A stretch of DNA of 64,000 nt from Strigamia acuminata (Eukaryota > Arthropoda > Chilopoda > Geophilomorpha > Linotaeniidae), in contig OX442322.1 in NCBI GenBank assembly GCA_949358305.1, forward strand, positions 1,364,001 through 1,428,000, given 5' to 3'. Each line of letters begins with the position of its first letter. Within the stretch, counting starts at the first letter, position 1. Positions 1-10,007 of the stretch are shown one piece after another. The notes below the pieces were generated by a model that worked only from the letters and a program-made list of their open reading frames with translations, made no database searches and was not told the origin of the DNA. The translations under genes were made by a program, and so were the position numbers.

Positions 1-396
1 AACTAACTGAGAGGCCAGTAGTTCTTTACTTATACCAAGTGGTTTCTTTTTAAAAATGCTCGTTAAATCAAATTTACATTTTAAATGATCGAATAAATTG
101 TTGTCATAAATATTTAAATTGGGTAAAAAAACTAAATCGTAAAAGTCTTGTTTGCTGAAATCCGTCCAGAAATAACTCGTTTTAAACAATAAAATAATTA
201 ATTCGGACTGTGAAAAAGGAGGAGCATTTTTATAATATAGCATTACTCCAGGTTGATTATTTAAAATACCGCTAACAATTTTCCTTGCGGATATAAATAC
301 AAATGATTTCTTGAACGTTTTATTGTCATATGTGTTGTTAGATGCTACCCACTTGACTCCAGAGTCCACTGACATAAAAAATTCAAAATCGGTCAT
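1..396 (-). CDS. Unknown viral-type protein, 3' part outside the window
   Basis: An open frame of 132 codons runs without a stop from an ATG (complement of 394-396) to the left edge, so the C-terminus lies outside the window. The protein opens MTDFEFFMSVDSG and is rich in aromatic, Asn and Lys residues, like the other virus-derived genes here. I see no recognisable domain. It is divergent from the Nudix gene, with only 63 bases between the start codons, and its ATG directly follows a T-run/A-run motif. I call it viral from context and composition only. Confidence 0.6.
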   Translation of the reverse strand, partial: MTDFEFFMSVDSGVKWVASNNTYDNKTFKKSFVFISARKIVSGILNNQPGVMLYYKNAPPFSQSELIILLFKTSYFWTDFSKQDFYDLVFLPNLNIYDNNLFDHLKCKFDLTSIFKKKPLGISKELLASQLV

Positions 397-459
397 TTTT
401 TTTTAGATATTTAAAAAAAAACTAATCGGTACATAGTCACACATAATAGATCATATTAG
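397..459. promoter_or_regulatory. Divergent promoter with T-run/A-run motif
   Basis: The 63 bases between two divergent ATGs hold a T-run, a short AT stretch and a run of nine A. The same type of motif lies just upstream of many other virus-like genes in the window (near 1380, 8890, 17285, 18965, 20695, 21900 and 52750). I infer a shared viral promoter element; no transcript data support it. Confidence 0.4.
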
Positions 460-993
460 ATGGATAAGGAGATATTGTCCCAAGCAACTATTCTCATTTA
501 TAAGGGAGCGGTGTTAATGTTGGAACGTAAACAACCTTATGGTATAGCTGATAATGTTGTGACTCCCCGATTCAAAAGACCATTTACCTCGAAAGAAAAA
601 CTTGATATTATTCAGTACCTTACTGGCAAAAGATTTTCGTTTGAAAACAAGTATGATTTTCCTAAAGGACGCGGAAAGACATTTAAACATGCTTTAAAGG
701 AGGTAGAAGAGGAGACTGGCTATAGAATTGAACAGAGTATTATCAATTATAAAAAGGAAAATTATGGCACTGTTTCTTACCAAGGTCTGGACAACAAACA
801 TTATAAGATAGTCCTTCATTTGATTTTTTTGTCACATCTTCCAAATAAAATACGAAAGGGCGAGACGCAAATGTTTGATCAAAAGTGGTTGGCGATTGGA
901 AAAGTTCTGTCTATACTGACAAAGTCTAGCGATTGTAGAAATAAATATTCTAAATATTTTGACTTATTAAAAAATATTTTAAATTATATATAA
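460..993 (+). CDS. Nudix hydrolase (decapping-enzyme-like)
   Basis: This is a 177-aa protein with the second half of a Nudix box at residues 80-88 (KEVEEETGY), giving catalytic-type Glu81, Glu84 and Glu85. It is preceded by FPKGRG at 67-72, as in mRNA-decapping Nudix proteins. The first half of the box (G-x5-E) is shortened or non-canonical. Large DNA viruses (poxvirus D9/D10 and ASFV g5R families) use such enzymes to remove mRNA caps or hydrolyse diphosphoinositol phosphates. The start is the first ATG after the divergent promoter. An XRN-type exonuclease gene lies 0.8 kb downstream on the same strand, which would fit a role in mRNA decay. Family confidence is good; substrate is inferred. 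Confidence 0.8.
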   Translation: MDKEILSQATILIYKGAVLMLERKQPYGIADNVVTPRFKRPFTSKEKLDIIQYLTGKRFSFENKYDFPKGRGKTFKHALKEVEEETGYRIEQSIINYKKENYGTVSYQGLDNKHYKIVLHLIFLSHLPNKIRKGETQMFDQKWLAIGKVLSILTKSSDCRNKYSKYFDLLKNILNYI

Positions 994-1007
994 TCTTTGT
1001 AATTAAA

Positions 1008-1349
1008 ATGCCCCCAGTTGTTGATCCAAAAACGGTAGATGATATAACTAAGTTTAAGAGTGACCCCCCTGAAGTAATAGCAGAAGATGCAACAGAAAGA
1101 AATAACCGAATTGATTTATCCGTTGTATCTATTCATTCGTTGTTGTGTTGTTCGATTTTGTGTATAATTATTATTATTTGTCATGCATTTGAAGTCACTG
1201 TAGCTATTACAATACTGTTGTCAATGATATTTATTTTAATTATATGCGTTCAATTAACACCTATACTATATCCCATTACTATTCACATCAATAATATAGT
1301 AAAAGATGCGTTGAAAAATATGAAATCACATATACAAATAGAAAAATAA
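1008..1349 (+). CDS. Small protein with two membrane segments
   Basis: This 113-aa protein has a polar, acidic N-terminal 35 residues and two hydrophobic stretches, about residues 43-60 and 64-88, then a short basic tail. It starts 14 bases after the Nudix stop and runs in the same direction, so the two may be co-expressed. No family is recognised. Small two-pass proteins of this kind are common in large-virus envelopes; that role is inference. Confidence 0.6.
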   Translation: MPPVVDPKTVDDITKFKSDPPEVIAEDATERNNRIDLSVVSIHSLLCCSILCIIIIICHAFEVTVAITILLSMIFILIICVQLTPILYPITIHINNIVKDALKNMKSHIQIEK

Positions 1350-1386
1350 AAAGTTTTTTTTGATTTGTTATTGTTTTGTTAAAAAA

Positions 1387-1776
1387 ATGACGAGTTACTA
1401 TAAAGCTCCTGATTTTATTAAACTTTCTCATAACCACACAAGCACTAAGCATGACACCAACGAGCATTTGTTAGAGCATAAACCTCAGAATAATCATCAT
1501 TGTGGACATTCACCTCCTCGGTCTCATACTTTAAATTACATAAAGCAAAATAAAGTAAAATGGAAAGCATTGGTATCATTACGCAACACGTTTAGTTTGC
1601 TTGATAATTTCTTACCTGTTGCAATATTTATTTTGACAGTCATCGTTTATCAAGGCATATATTCATGCCTAGAGTGTAAATATAAATTGAAAACAGAAAT
1701 ATATTTATTATTACTGTGTTCCGGATTGATTTTATCTTTAAAATTAATCAATAAATTGTTTCATTTCATTTCATAA
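1387..1776 (+). CDS. Small His-rich protein with two membrane segments
   Basis: I chose the ATG at 1387 because it follows the GTTAAAAAA sequence also seen before the gene at 16238; the frame is open further upstream but has no earlier ATG. The 129-aa product has a His-rich N-terminal third (many His between residues 12 and 45) and two hydrophobic segments near residues 75-92 and 102-119. No family is recognised. It lies between another two-pass protein and the XRN-like gene, all on the plus strand with short spacers. Confidence 0.6.
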   Translation: MTSYYKAPDFIKLSHNHTSTKHDTNEHLLEHKPQNNHHCGHSPPRSHTLNYIKQNKVKWKALVSLRNTFSLLDNFLPVAIFILTVIVYQGIYSCLECKYKLKTEIYLLLLCSGLILSLKLINKLFHFIS

Positions 1777-1818
1777 AAAAAAAGAATACCTGATATTTTG
1801 CAAGAATAATCAATAGAC

Positions 1819-3116
1819 ATGGGGATACCTAAATTGTCAGCATATCTTATGTCACGAAAATGTAATCAGGGATTTGAATTAATAATGCAGATGGCAATGA
1901 AATTGCCAGTATAGATTTAATTTTGTTTGATATAAATACTATTTTGCATAAACTTTGTTACAAATTACAACTCCAGAACGAATACGAGATATTTTCGTGT
2001 TTACAGTCTTTAAAGCAATCGTTAATTTATGAAATGCAAAATGTTATTAATATTGTTTTAGCAGAAAATCGAAACGGTTGTGATTCACTGGATATATTTA
2101 TTGGATTAGACGGGGTATCCCCTCCTGGTAAACGTCACTTGCAAAGGAAAAGGCGACAAGAGTTTAACATTTGGCATCCTTATCTTACTGCCGGTAGCTC
2201 GTTTTTGAAAATGTTATTCGATGAAAATTTCAAAGAAAAGTTCTTCTTTTCCTGTATGTGTGTCATCAGAAAAACTTTAAAACAAAGACAGCCAAACTAC
2301 AGCGTTCCAACAATTAGGTTAATTTTTGATAATGATTTGCAACCTAATGAAGGAGAGATAAAATGTATAAATTTCCTTAAAAGTCCAAGATATCACAGTT
2401 GTCTCCTTGTTTCAACTGACAATGATGTCATAGCTACGGCATTGCTTTTAAATACTAAACATATTTCTATCTTGACATCAACGAGGAAAGTTGATGTGGA
2501 AGACATCTTTGTTCTCTATAACAATCAAAATATAAAAAGAATATTATTTCAGGACGACGCCATAGCTACTCAATTGTACGGTTTACTTCTGTTTGCAGTC
2601 TTTGGTGGTGATTATTTACCACCATTTTTGGTATCTGACACTTTGAGACAAATGGAAGTTGTGTGTGATCTGGCAAATGATTATATTAGTGATGTACGAG
2701 ATAATATGACGAATTTGGACAAAGTGTTTTTAGAAATGGAAGTTTTGAAAACAATAATCAAATTTATTTTACGCATATTTAAATATTTGACCAAGCACAG
2801 ACGGTGTTTGAAACCCACAACCCATTCCGAGGCATCAAATATTAATGTCATACAATGCTTTTTTTCGGATTTACTGTGGGTGTATGGCCATTACAGCTGT
2901 AATGAGAACATATTGACAAATCGAAACATGTTCATAGTGCAGTCTGACGTAGAATATAACAAGTTTGTAGGAATAAAAAATGAAGTGTATCTAGATGATA
3001 CATTAATTGATAGATTAGACATTGGAAAAATTAGATCGGACGCTTTAGCGACAACTTGCTGCGTGGACAAGACGTGGACAAACATGGAACAATTTAGAGA
3101 CGAAATATTAATGTGA
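1819..3116 (+). pseudogene. XRN-type 5'-3' exoribonuclease, frameshifted
   Basis: The ATG at 1819 begins MGIPKLSAYL, the hallmark N-terminus of XRN1/XRN2 nucleases. That frame stops after 31 codons. XRN similarity resumes in another frame from about 1890 and stays open to 3116. The second part has a DGVSPPGKRHLQRKRR-like region (the family's DGVAPxAKxxxQRxRR), an NEGEIK segment (family GEGEHK) and a Thr-Asp-Asn-Asp acidic site. So one indel between about 1870 and 1890 splits it. It is much shorter than cellular XRN1, like compact viral forms. XRN enzymes degrade decapped RNA from the 5' end, which links it to the Nudix gene upstream. The frame break could be decay or a sequence error. Confidence 0.7.
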
Positions 3117-4529
3117 ATTAAATATAATCATAGAAAGGAAGCAGCAAAACATTTGTTGTCTGGGCTCCACAGTGTTGGTTCCATTGTACAGAGTTGGAAA
3201 CTAGCAACCAACTTTTTTCCTTAGTGTATTCAAACAGTCGACTTACCAAATCCAACCAAGTAACACGTCTCGTTTATTTCTAGGTCTTTAGACTTGAAAA
3301 TGCACATGTCATGAAGAATACATATATACAGTTGGAGCTATACTCATCCTCAGGGCCGTCTTAATAGTTCTCAGCACCCTGGGCATAAAAATCAGGCACC
3401 ACTTGTTCCTTGTCGCATTGTAACAAAAAAAAAATTTTTACATTTACAATTTTACAAGCCCGGTCCTAGGGTATACTTGTAGTGCACTCGTGTTTTTTTG
3501 GCATGCTGGTGTCCCACTCCCACGTCCTCCAAAAGAAGTACCGGCAAGCATTTTTATGGTAAATAAATTTGAATAAAAAAATGCATTTTTGGACCTACAA
3601 ATGCATTTCAACATAAAAATGCATCTTTAGGGGTGGCGCCCCTGACCTGTGCCGCCCGTGTGATCTACACACTATCAACAGCGTGTTGGAACGGTTTACA
3701 AGATCAGCTTACATTTGAACACTCATGGGAATCTTTGTGAGAGGCGACTGGCACACTTTGCTGCCCAGTACCCCTTTCCGCCAGATGTTATTCTCTGCCA
3801 AGTACCCCTCTCCGCAGGGTATTATTCTCTGCCCGGTCGGTGCCCCTGGGATGCAGTCCAGTTAGCCCAATGGTAAAGATGACCCTGCTCATCCCCAATA
3901 TAACAGGTATTTTGTTATTAAAGTAGTTATAGTTAATATTTTTTTGCCACAAAAGGCTACTTTTATGTAATCATTTTGTAAGCCAATCGACAGTAAAGAG
4001 GAATCAGCATGTTTTAATGTCGTTGATTTTTTATTTATAACAATAGTACTAGTGTTATATTTAACCACTGTAAAAGAGATTTTTGTAATTAGAGATTTGT
4101 TTGCATCATATTCAAAGTGACATTAAAATTTTATGAATTCTACAGCCGGGGGGCATGAGTGAGAAAGAATTGCTCAGCATGAACACAAAAACCAAGATAA
4201 TATTTATTATTAGACAAAAACAAAATCATACGATTAAGAGCCGTCTTCCAATTCTAGACAATATAAAAAAATAGCTGTAGTTGAATGAGCAAGAATACTG
4301 TATTAGCGCTACGGTATTATTTTATGTTTTGACGTACGCATATGTTAAAGTACTCAAAAAGTATGATTTTTTAATAAAAAAGGAAGTTGCAGTTGCGGCC
4401 GTCAGTAACAATTTTAAATAGGAGTTTGGGTAAACATCGAATACTTAAATCTGGTTGAAATTTCAGTTGAGAGAAAGTCTGTTCTGGTTGATCAACAATT
4501 ACTTTTTTCTCTTGGGGTTTTCAATTATT
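3117..4529. other. Non-coding stretch, no gene seen
   Basis: I see no supported gene. The stretch holds short degenerate repeats, such as aatgcattt units near 3580-3630, and a CAGTCCAGTTAGCCCAATGG segment near 3855 that loosely recalls tRNA-derived SINEs. Composition is more mixed than in the flanking virus block, so the boundary of viral sequence probably lies close to 3117-3200. Confidence 0.4.
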
Positions 4530-4958
4530 CTATTTCTTCAGTGCGTTCAAGCTTTCACAAATGCATCCTAAGGAACAAAATTCTTCGCCACAATCACAGC
4601 TGCTTTTCATACCGGGACAACGTGGTAAATCATGTAACTCCACATAATCTGCTGGAGGTTTGCTGACAATTATGTTCTTTGACAAATCTTCATAATAGTC
4701 TATGGGGCAAGACCTTACATAACCTCTCTGCATTTTTACTTCAGCAACATTAATTCTTCCATGTATAGCCAACTTTTTCAGAACATCATCAGATATTTTT
4801 CGTACCTTCACAACAGAAACTAATTTTGGTAATTCCTCGTAATTTCTTTTCTTCGGAGACTGAATAATATTTTCTCGACCTGCAGTTGTATCATCAGGGG
4901 TGAGTTGTGACTGTGTGTCGCCTCGGAATGACGCTATCACGGTGGGCAACACCCCTAC
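4530..4958 (-). CDS. Last exon of a host-type gene, Cys-rich C-terminus
   Basis: The open frame reads from a good 3' splice site (polypyrimidine tract and AG at 4959-4960) to a stop at 4530. The last 40 residues are Cys-rich (CPGMKSSCDCGEEF, then SLGCICESL), a spacing reminiscent of short Cys motifs in chromatin-associated proteins such as MGA; that likeness is weak. No upstream exon is identified in the window. The stretch 5001-5186 repeats the middle of this exon in diverged form. I infer a host exon or exon relic, not a viral gene. Confidence 0.4.
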   Translation of the reverse strand, partial: VGVLPTVIASFRGDTQSQLTPDDTTAGRENIIQSPKKRNYEELPKLVSVVKVRKISDDVLKKLAIHGRINVAEVKMQRGYVRSCPIDYYEDLSKNIIVSKPPADYVELHDLPRCPGMKSSCDCGEEFCSLGCICESLNALKK

Positions 4959-5000
4959 CTGAGCAAAAAAAGCATTAAAACTTGAAATTTTTTTTTACTT

Positions 5001-5186
5001 TTATATATCTTTTACTTCAGCAGCGTTAACTTTTATAGTTGTGGTAAATTGTTCTAAAGTATTAGCAGGTATTTTCTGTACTTTAACAACAACACACATC
5101 ATCAACTTTGACAATTCCTTGCTCGACGAGCTCCTATTGAAAGGGTACATTGTTGCTGTGGGTTGTCTCGGATGGTGAGAATACAC
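5001..5186 (-). pseudogene. Diverged duplicate of the exon at 4530-4958
   Basis: The encoded segment KELSKLMMCVVVKVQKI and the following NAAEVKDI match EELPKLVSVVKVRKI and NVAEVKMQ of the neighbouring exon. Similarity runs on through the splice-acceptor region, but the AG of the acceptor is changed and the Cys-rich end is missing. This is a partial tandem duplication at the DNA level. Confidence 0.45.
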
Positions 5187-6470
5187 CTACAGGAGCAAAG
5201 AGAAAAACGATCAAACATGAAAGTTTGGCATTTCATAGCAAAATCCTTCAGAAATGTTCATATTTTTTTACAATTTGGTTCTATTTTATATACTACATAC
5301 TACTTCCATTCTTGTCTGGGGTACTTAGGCATTCTGCTTAATAACTTTCAGCACCCCAAACCTTTTTAAAAAATTTCAAAATTAAACAATAGTGGATACA
5401 CATGTACTCAGATGAACGTGTGTATGAGCGGGCTGGACGAATAACAAGAAGCCATTAAAGTACTACAGTTAGCGCCTGTATCTTCATGTTAAATTGAAAG
5501 CGCAGAAGTTTTCCTAACTTTTAGAGCCTCACCTACTTGCCGACTTATCGAATAAAACAAAAAATGAACGTACTGTACACTACGTCCACAAATGTGTGCT
5601 GTAGCAGACAATTCTGAGTCAATCACAGAACAGAGAGGATGCTAAAATTGTGCCAAGCACGGAATATGAGCATGGAATTAGGGTTTTGCAAAAACGCATT
5701 TTTTGAAAAACCCGTAGTTAAAAAGTAGAGAAGTTTTTTGTAAATAAATTTCTTGCTCTTTTAAACACAACTTTCAATCAAACAAGGTCAGGGAAAAGGA
5801 ACGAAGAACCCCAGTGTGTCAAACTCCTCAAGCATGTGTTTCTCACATTCCTAAAAATATTACAACTACTAGTGGACCGAATTTTTACTAAAAAAATATA
5901 AAATATAAGAATAATAATTAATTGAAAATATAAATACCGTAGTTAAAAACCGACCATTTTCATTCCTAAAATAATATATTTCGGCAGTGTTTTCCATATT
6001 TTCTCCCAATAAAAACCGGTAAAAATACCGAACTAAAGACGGTATTCAGTATTCGGTTTTTTTTAAAAAAATATCGTTAGAGAAACCCTACATGATGGAA
6101 TGCATATGTAGTTATGTGAAAACATCAAATGTGAAGAAAGATATATTTCAGACATTGACTGTAAGTAACTGTTTAATTGTTCAGTGCAAACAATTTTCCT
6201 TATAAATTAGATTAATTAAAAATTGTAATATTACACAAGAATATAATAAAAATAGAACAAAAAGAATTTCATTAACTTAAAACATAAAAAACATTCATCT
6301 CTAATTCAAAATAAAATATACATGTTAACAAAATTTTTATTTAGATTTTAAATATGAAAAAATACAGAAATCATATTTTGATTTTAATTGTGGTATAAAA
6401 ACTATAAATATGCCACGTTTTAAATCACTAATACAAAAAAAAAACAATTACATACACGACAGCGACAGCA
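5187..6470. other. Non-coding AT-rich stretch
   Basis: No supported coding region. The last 200 bases before the RNR gene become very AT-rich like other viral intergenic spacers, with a TATAAAA at about 6394 and A-runs at 6428-6440, so the RNR promoter is probably in 6380-6520. Confidence 0.35.
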
Positions 6471-6525
6471 ACTTTTCTTGTATCGCCTCAAATATCTCAT
6501 TTTTTTTCTTAAAAAAAACAGCAAC

Positions 6526-7516
6526 ATGCCACCAATAACAAATGATCATTTTTTAGATCTTCCATTGCCACCTTCATCCGAAACTACTCGTTTTTGTCTT
6601 TTCCCCATACGTTATCCAACCATATGGGACTTTTATAAACGTCAGGCGAGTATCGCATGGCACGTAGAAGAAATAAATTTTAAAACCGATGTTGCAGATT
6701 TCAAAGCTCTGAGTGAAGATGAGCAAGATTTTATAAAACATATCTTAGCTTTTTTTGTGGCTGGCGACGTCCTTGTTGGGGACATGTTAAAAAAAGATTT
6801 TGTAAATCTACCTGTAATTGAAGCTGATTATTTTTACACGATTCAAGCTTATGTGGAAAATATTCATTTCGAAACTTACAGTTTAATGATTAACAGTCTG
6901 ATATTAGATGAGGATGAAAGAAACCGGTTATTAAATATGGCATCTACGAATCACAATCTTAAAACCAAAATTGAGTGGATTGAAAGTTATATTAATAGTC
7001 CATCCGTTACTGTGGGTGAAAAAATATTAGTCATGGCAATTGCCGAAGGAATATTTTTCTCCGGAGCATTTGCTGCAATATTCTGGTTAAAAGACAGGGG
7101 TTTAATGCCAGGATTAACATTTGCAAACGAGTTAATAAGTAGGGACGAATCTCTACATTGTGAATTTGCATGCGAAATATTCAAAAATCACATTTTTTAC
7201 AAACCACCGATAAGCGTTGTGAAAGATATGCTCTGTTTAGCTGTTAACATGGAGATCAAGTTTTACAAGGATGGGTTACCAAGAGATCTACGCAATATGA
7301 ACAAAAGAACAATGAGTCAATATATAAAATATATTGCTGATCGCTTGTCCTTTAATTTGATTGGTGAAGTGATATACGCTGCTGAAAATCCGTTTGAGTT
7401 CATATACAGGAAAGACCAATTTTTTTGAGAGAAAAGTGAGCGAGTATGGGAAGGTCAACATTAAAGCCGAGACGAATATACCTGGCGATAATATTTTTGG
7501 TATAACAGATTTTTAG
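6526..7516 (+). pseudogene. rr2: Ribonucleotide reductase small subunit, tail frameshifted
   Basis: Class I RNR small subunit, which holds the diiron-tyrosyl radical used to make dNTPs. From the ATG at 6526 the protein is 300 aa, stopping at 7426-7428. All metal ligands are present (Asp81, Glu111, His114, Glu174, Glu208, His211) and the radical Tyr118 has the right spacing. It ends early inside a T7 run (7420-7426). In the +1 frame the coding sequence goes on to a stop at 7514-7516 and encodes the typical C-terminal tail that docks on the large subunit, ending in an acidic-aromatic pair. The extended gene would end one base before the stop of the opposite-strand neighbour. So one extra T removes the tail. 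This is a lesion, or a homopolymer sequencing error. No large-subunit gene is in the window. Confidence 0.92.
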
Positions 7517-8884
7517 TTATTTCTTGTGTAAGTACTCCATGCAAGAAGTAATCAAATCGTCCCTAGTCACAATATCTAATAACTGGTAAATATCTTTTTC
7601 ATGAAATATAAAAAAATCTGTAATTTCATCTATAGTCAGTCTGCTATCGTATGTCGTCTTTTGCGTGACGTTAACTATAAAATCACGCAGATTAAATAAT
7701 AATTTCTGAAATAGTTCTATTTCCATTTTGCGTTGCACGCTTTTAATATGTATTGATTTATTCAATATCATTCTGCATCTTTCAAACATGGAGCACAGAA
7801 ATGTCAAATAATAAAATTGAGTACTTTTTTTGTTGGCAAGAAATATGTAATATAAGATCTGTTGCCTGGAATCTGTGAATTCTAGTTTGTTTATAGCAAG
7901 ATTATATGCCACTTCCGACCAATTTTCCTGTTTTATTTGCATATGTATGTCATATAATTCCTGCTTTTTCAAATAAGAGCCCTTCAACCAACTCAAATTC
8001 CGCGTACGTAGTTCAGGAAAATCTAACTCTAGTACTATACGCCGAATAGATTCAATAGGGATTTCTGCCGCTTTAATAAAATCACGTTTTAGCCCGAAAT
8101 CATTCATCATGCAAAGATAGCTATACATGGCATAAATTGAATGTGTGAATGCTTTAGAATAAGAAATGACACATATTTTTTGGCATAAATAGAAACACAT
8201 GTATAAATTTTCTACTGGTGAAAATAAATCCTCCATAAACACATTCTCGTTTTCTATTTTTGAAATCAAGTCAATATTCAAATCATTTAATAGTGTTTTA
8301 GAAAATTCCATATTTTCGAAATTTTTAAGCAACTGCTCGTTCGCAATATCACATAAATTAGGTTTGTTCTCGTTTGTTGTAGTCTGTTTAGAAGATAATA
8401 GCAAGTTCATTAAATCAAAAATTGGTTTTGTCACATTATGTTTGTCATTTTCAAAATCTTCAAAATTTAGGTTTTCTAAATTCAACGTATCGCACGGAAC
8501 GGTTCCGTTAATCCTAGTAAAAACATTTACATCTCGTTTAAAAAATAGACTTAGAAACCATGCATTCCATGCCAAAACCCGTCCGTAAAAGATTTTTACA
8601 TTACCATCTATTAAAAATAGTGGTGGCTGGTTTACAAAACGGCTGCTGTTAATATAACCTACTGCATTATACGGAAAATCACATACAGTGGTTTGTGCCA
8701 ATTGATCCTCCACGGCAAATCTGTCGCTTCGTTTATTTAATACCTGCTCCAATTCATATAATTGATGATTAGTAGAATTAAGAGTATATATGTATGCAGA
8801 TTGATTACCGATTAATACCGAGGAAACAGAATCTTGTACATCGGGCAATAACGATTGAACAAGTCTTTTTAAATTGGACATCAT
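7517..8884 (-). CDS. Unknown 455-aa viral-type protein
   Basis: This long intact frame converges tail-to-tail on the RNR gene with no spacer. The protein opens MMSNLKRLVQ; either Met may start. It has no obvious signal peptide, membrane segment or known motif, and is rich in Leu, Asn, Phe and Tyr, with helical character in the C-terminal half. Upstream is the T-run/A-run motif (about 8890-8915). It has stayed open while its neighbour carries a lesion. I do not recognise it; a structural or replication protein of the virus is possible. Confidence 0.65.
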   Translation of the reverse strand: MMSNLKRLVQSLLPDVQDSVSSVLIGNQSAYIYTLNSTNHQLYELEQVLNKRSDRFAVEDQLAQTTVCDFPYNAVGYINSSRFVNQPPLFLIDGNVKIFYGRVLAWNAWFLSLFFKRDVNVFTRINGTVPCDTLNLENLNFEDFENDKHNVTKPIFDLMNLLLSSKQTTTNENKPNLCDIANEQLLKNFENMEFSKTLLNDLNIDLISKIENENVFMEDLFSPVENLYMCFYLCQKICVISYSKAFTHSIYAMYSYLCMMNDFGLKRDFIKAAEIPIESIRRIVLELDFPELRTRNLSWLKGSYLKKQELYDIHMQIKQENWSEVAYNLAINKLEFTDSRQQILYYIFLANKKSTQFYYLTFLCSMFERCRMILNKSIHIKSVQRKMEIELFQKLLFNLRDFIVNVTQKTTYDSRLTIDEITDFFIFHEKDIYQLLDIVTRDDLITSCMEYLHKK

Positions 8885-8979
8885 TGTTGTTTTTTTATTA
8901 TTTAAAAAAAATTAGACCGTTTGTACTTTAATATAATTTCGTCCGGTTTTTTTATAACAACATATAAATAGGGTAGTCT

Positions 8980-9112
8980 CCAAAATATCGAATGACAAAA
9001 TGTCTAATCTATAATGTCTAAACTGAAATGTCTAATCTGAAATGTTGAAAGGACAAAATGTCTAATCAAAAAATGTCTAATGCAAAATGTTTAACACTTA
9101 AATGTCCAATTC
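8980..9112. repeat. Short degenerate tandem repeat (AAAATGTCTAAT type)
   Basis: About ten imperfect copies of a 10-15-base unit built on aaaatgtctaat lie between the viral 455-aa gene and the BEL/Pao element. Origin is unknown. Confidence 0.6.
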
Positions 9113-9146
9113 CAATGTTCAAATTATTTCATTAGTGCTTCCCTGT

Positions 9147-9548
9147 TTTCGCGATTGCAAAACAAATCCTACTACGATTGTAGCACACACAAATAAACAG
9201 TCCAATTGTTTAAACTTAACAAACTAATTTAATCGTTGAAAATTGAGCAGTGCAAAAACGTGTAGTGACACACGTTGATACATGAACAAAGATGAGAGTA
9301 AGGTCATAAAACAAACGGGGACACATCTGGTCAGCAAGGACTGACCAACAACAATTTAGATACTTGAGGGCACTCTTGGTGACCTCGAAACAAACATGTT
9401 ATGAACTTCAAAACATAGCAATTAATTCCATCTAACTAAATACTTATAAAATCAAACAACACTTTTTTTTCTAAATCTAAACATAATCAAAACAAACACT
9501 TTTGACCAAATCATTAAAATAAAATATTAAATCAATTAGGATTTTACA
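9147..9548 (-). repeat. 3' LTR of the BEL/Pao element
   Basis: 402 bp, starts tttcgcgatt and ends ggattttaca on the plus strand, matching 14886-15287 almost base for base. On the element strand it begins TGTAAAATCC. Confidence 0.95.
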
Positions 9549-9572
9549 TTGCCCGGGAAAAAAGGGCCATAA

Positions 9573-10007
9573 CTAATTTTCTTCATGAATTTCTAATGCA
9601 CATAGTCTTTGTACGGGTCTTCGCAACACTTTTCCACTCGGCAGCATCATCTCGCAAGAGCGAACTTTCCCATCTCTGCCGTTAAATGTTTTTGTAATTT
9701 TGGCTGTCTTCCAAGCCATACGCGGCTGTCCTTGCTCCTGCACGAGGACTAATTCGTTGACTTCGATTTCTCGTGAAGCCTTCACTCGTCGAAACTCACG
9801 CAATTCGACGAGATATTCGTGGGACCACCGTCGCCACAGCAAATTCGTCATTCTCTGGCGCAGCTTCCAGCGCTTGACGAGCTCCGCTCTTTTATTCAAA
9901 TCTGCACGATGCTCTGGATCATAAACATCTGGCAAACTTGAAAGGCGAGCTCCGATCAGGAAATGAGATGGCGACAACGGCTCAGGTTCTGTTGGATTGT
10001 CCGTCAC
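9573..10007 (-). pseudogene. C-terminal integrase tail of BEL/Pao pol, out of frame
   Basis: The frame carries the conserved end of BEL/Pao pol: a DNPTEPEPLSPSHFLIG segment followed by the basic DUF5641-type tail. It overlaps the main gag-pol frame by about 26 bases in a different frame. Intact relatives read straight through, so one indel near 9985-10010 separates it. The element therefore probably cannot make a full integrase. Confidence 0.85.

Noticed and set aside
3850-3890. tRNA gene
   Set aside because: Only a short tRNA-like phrase; no cloverleaf could be drawn.
7420-7428. Programmed ribosomal frameshift in RNR
   Set aside because: There is no known precedent in RNR genes and I see no obvious downstream structure; an indel is simpler. 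Kept only as a check in the findings.
8199-8588. 129-codon plus-strand frame
   Set aside because: It is antisense to the longer 455-aa gene and has low-complexity Ser/Phe/Lys composition typical of a shadow.
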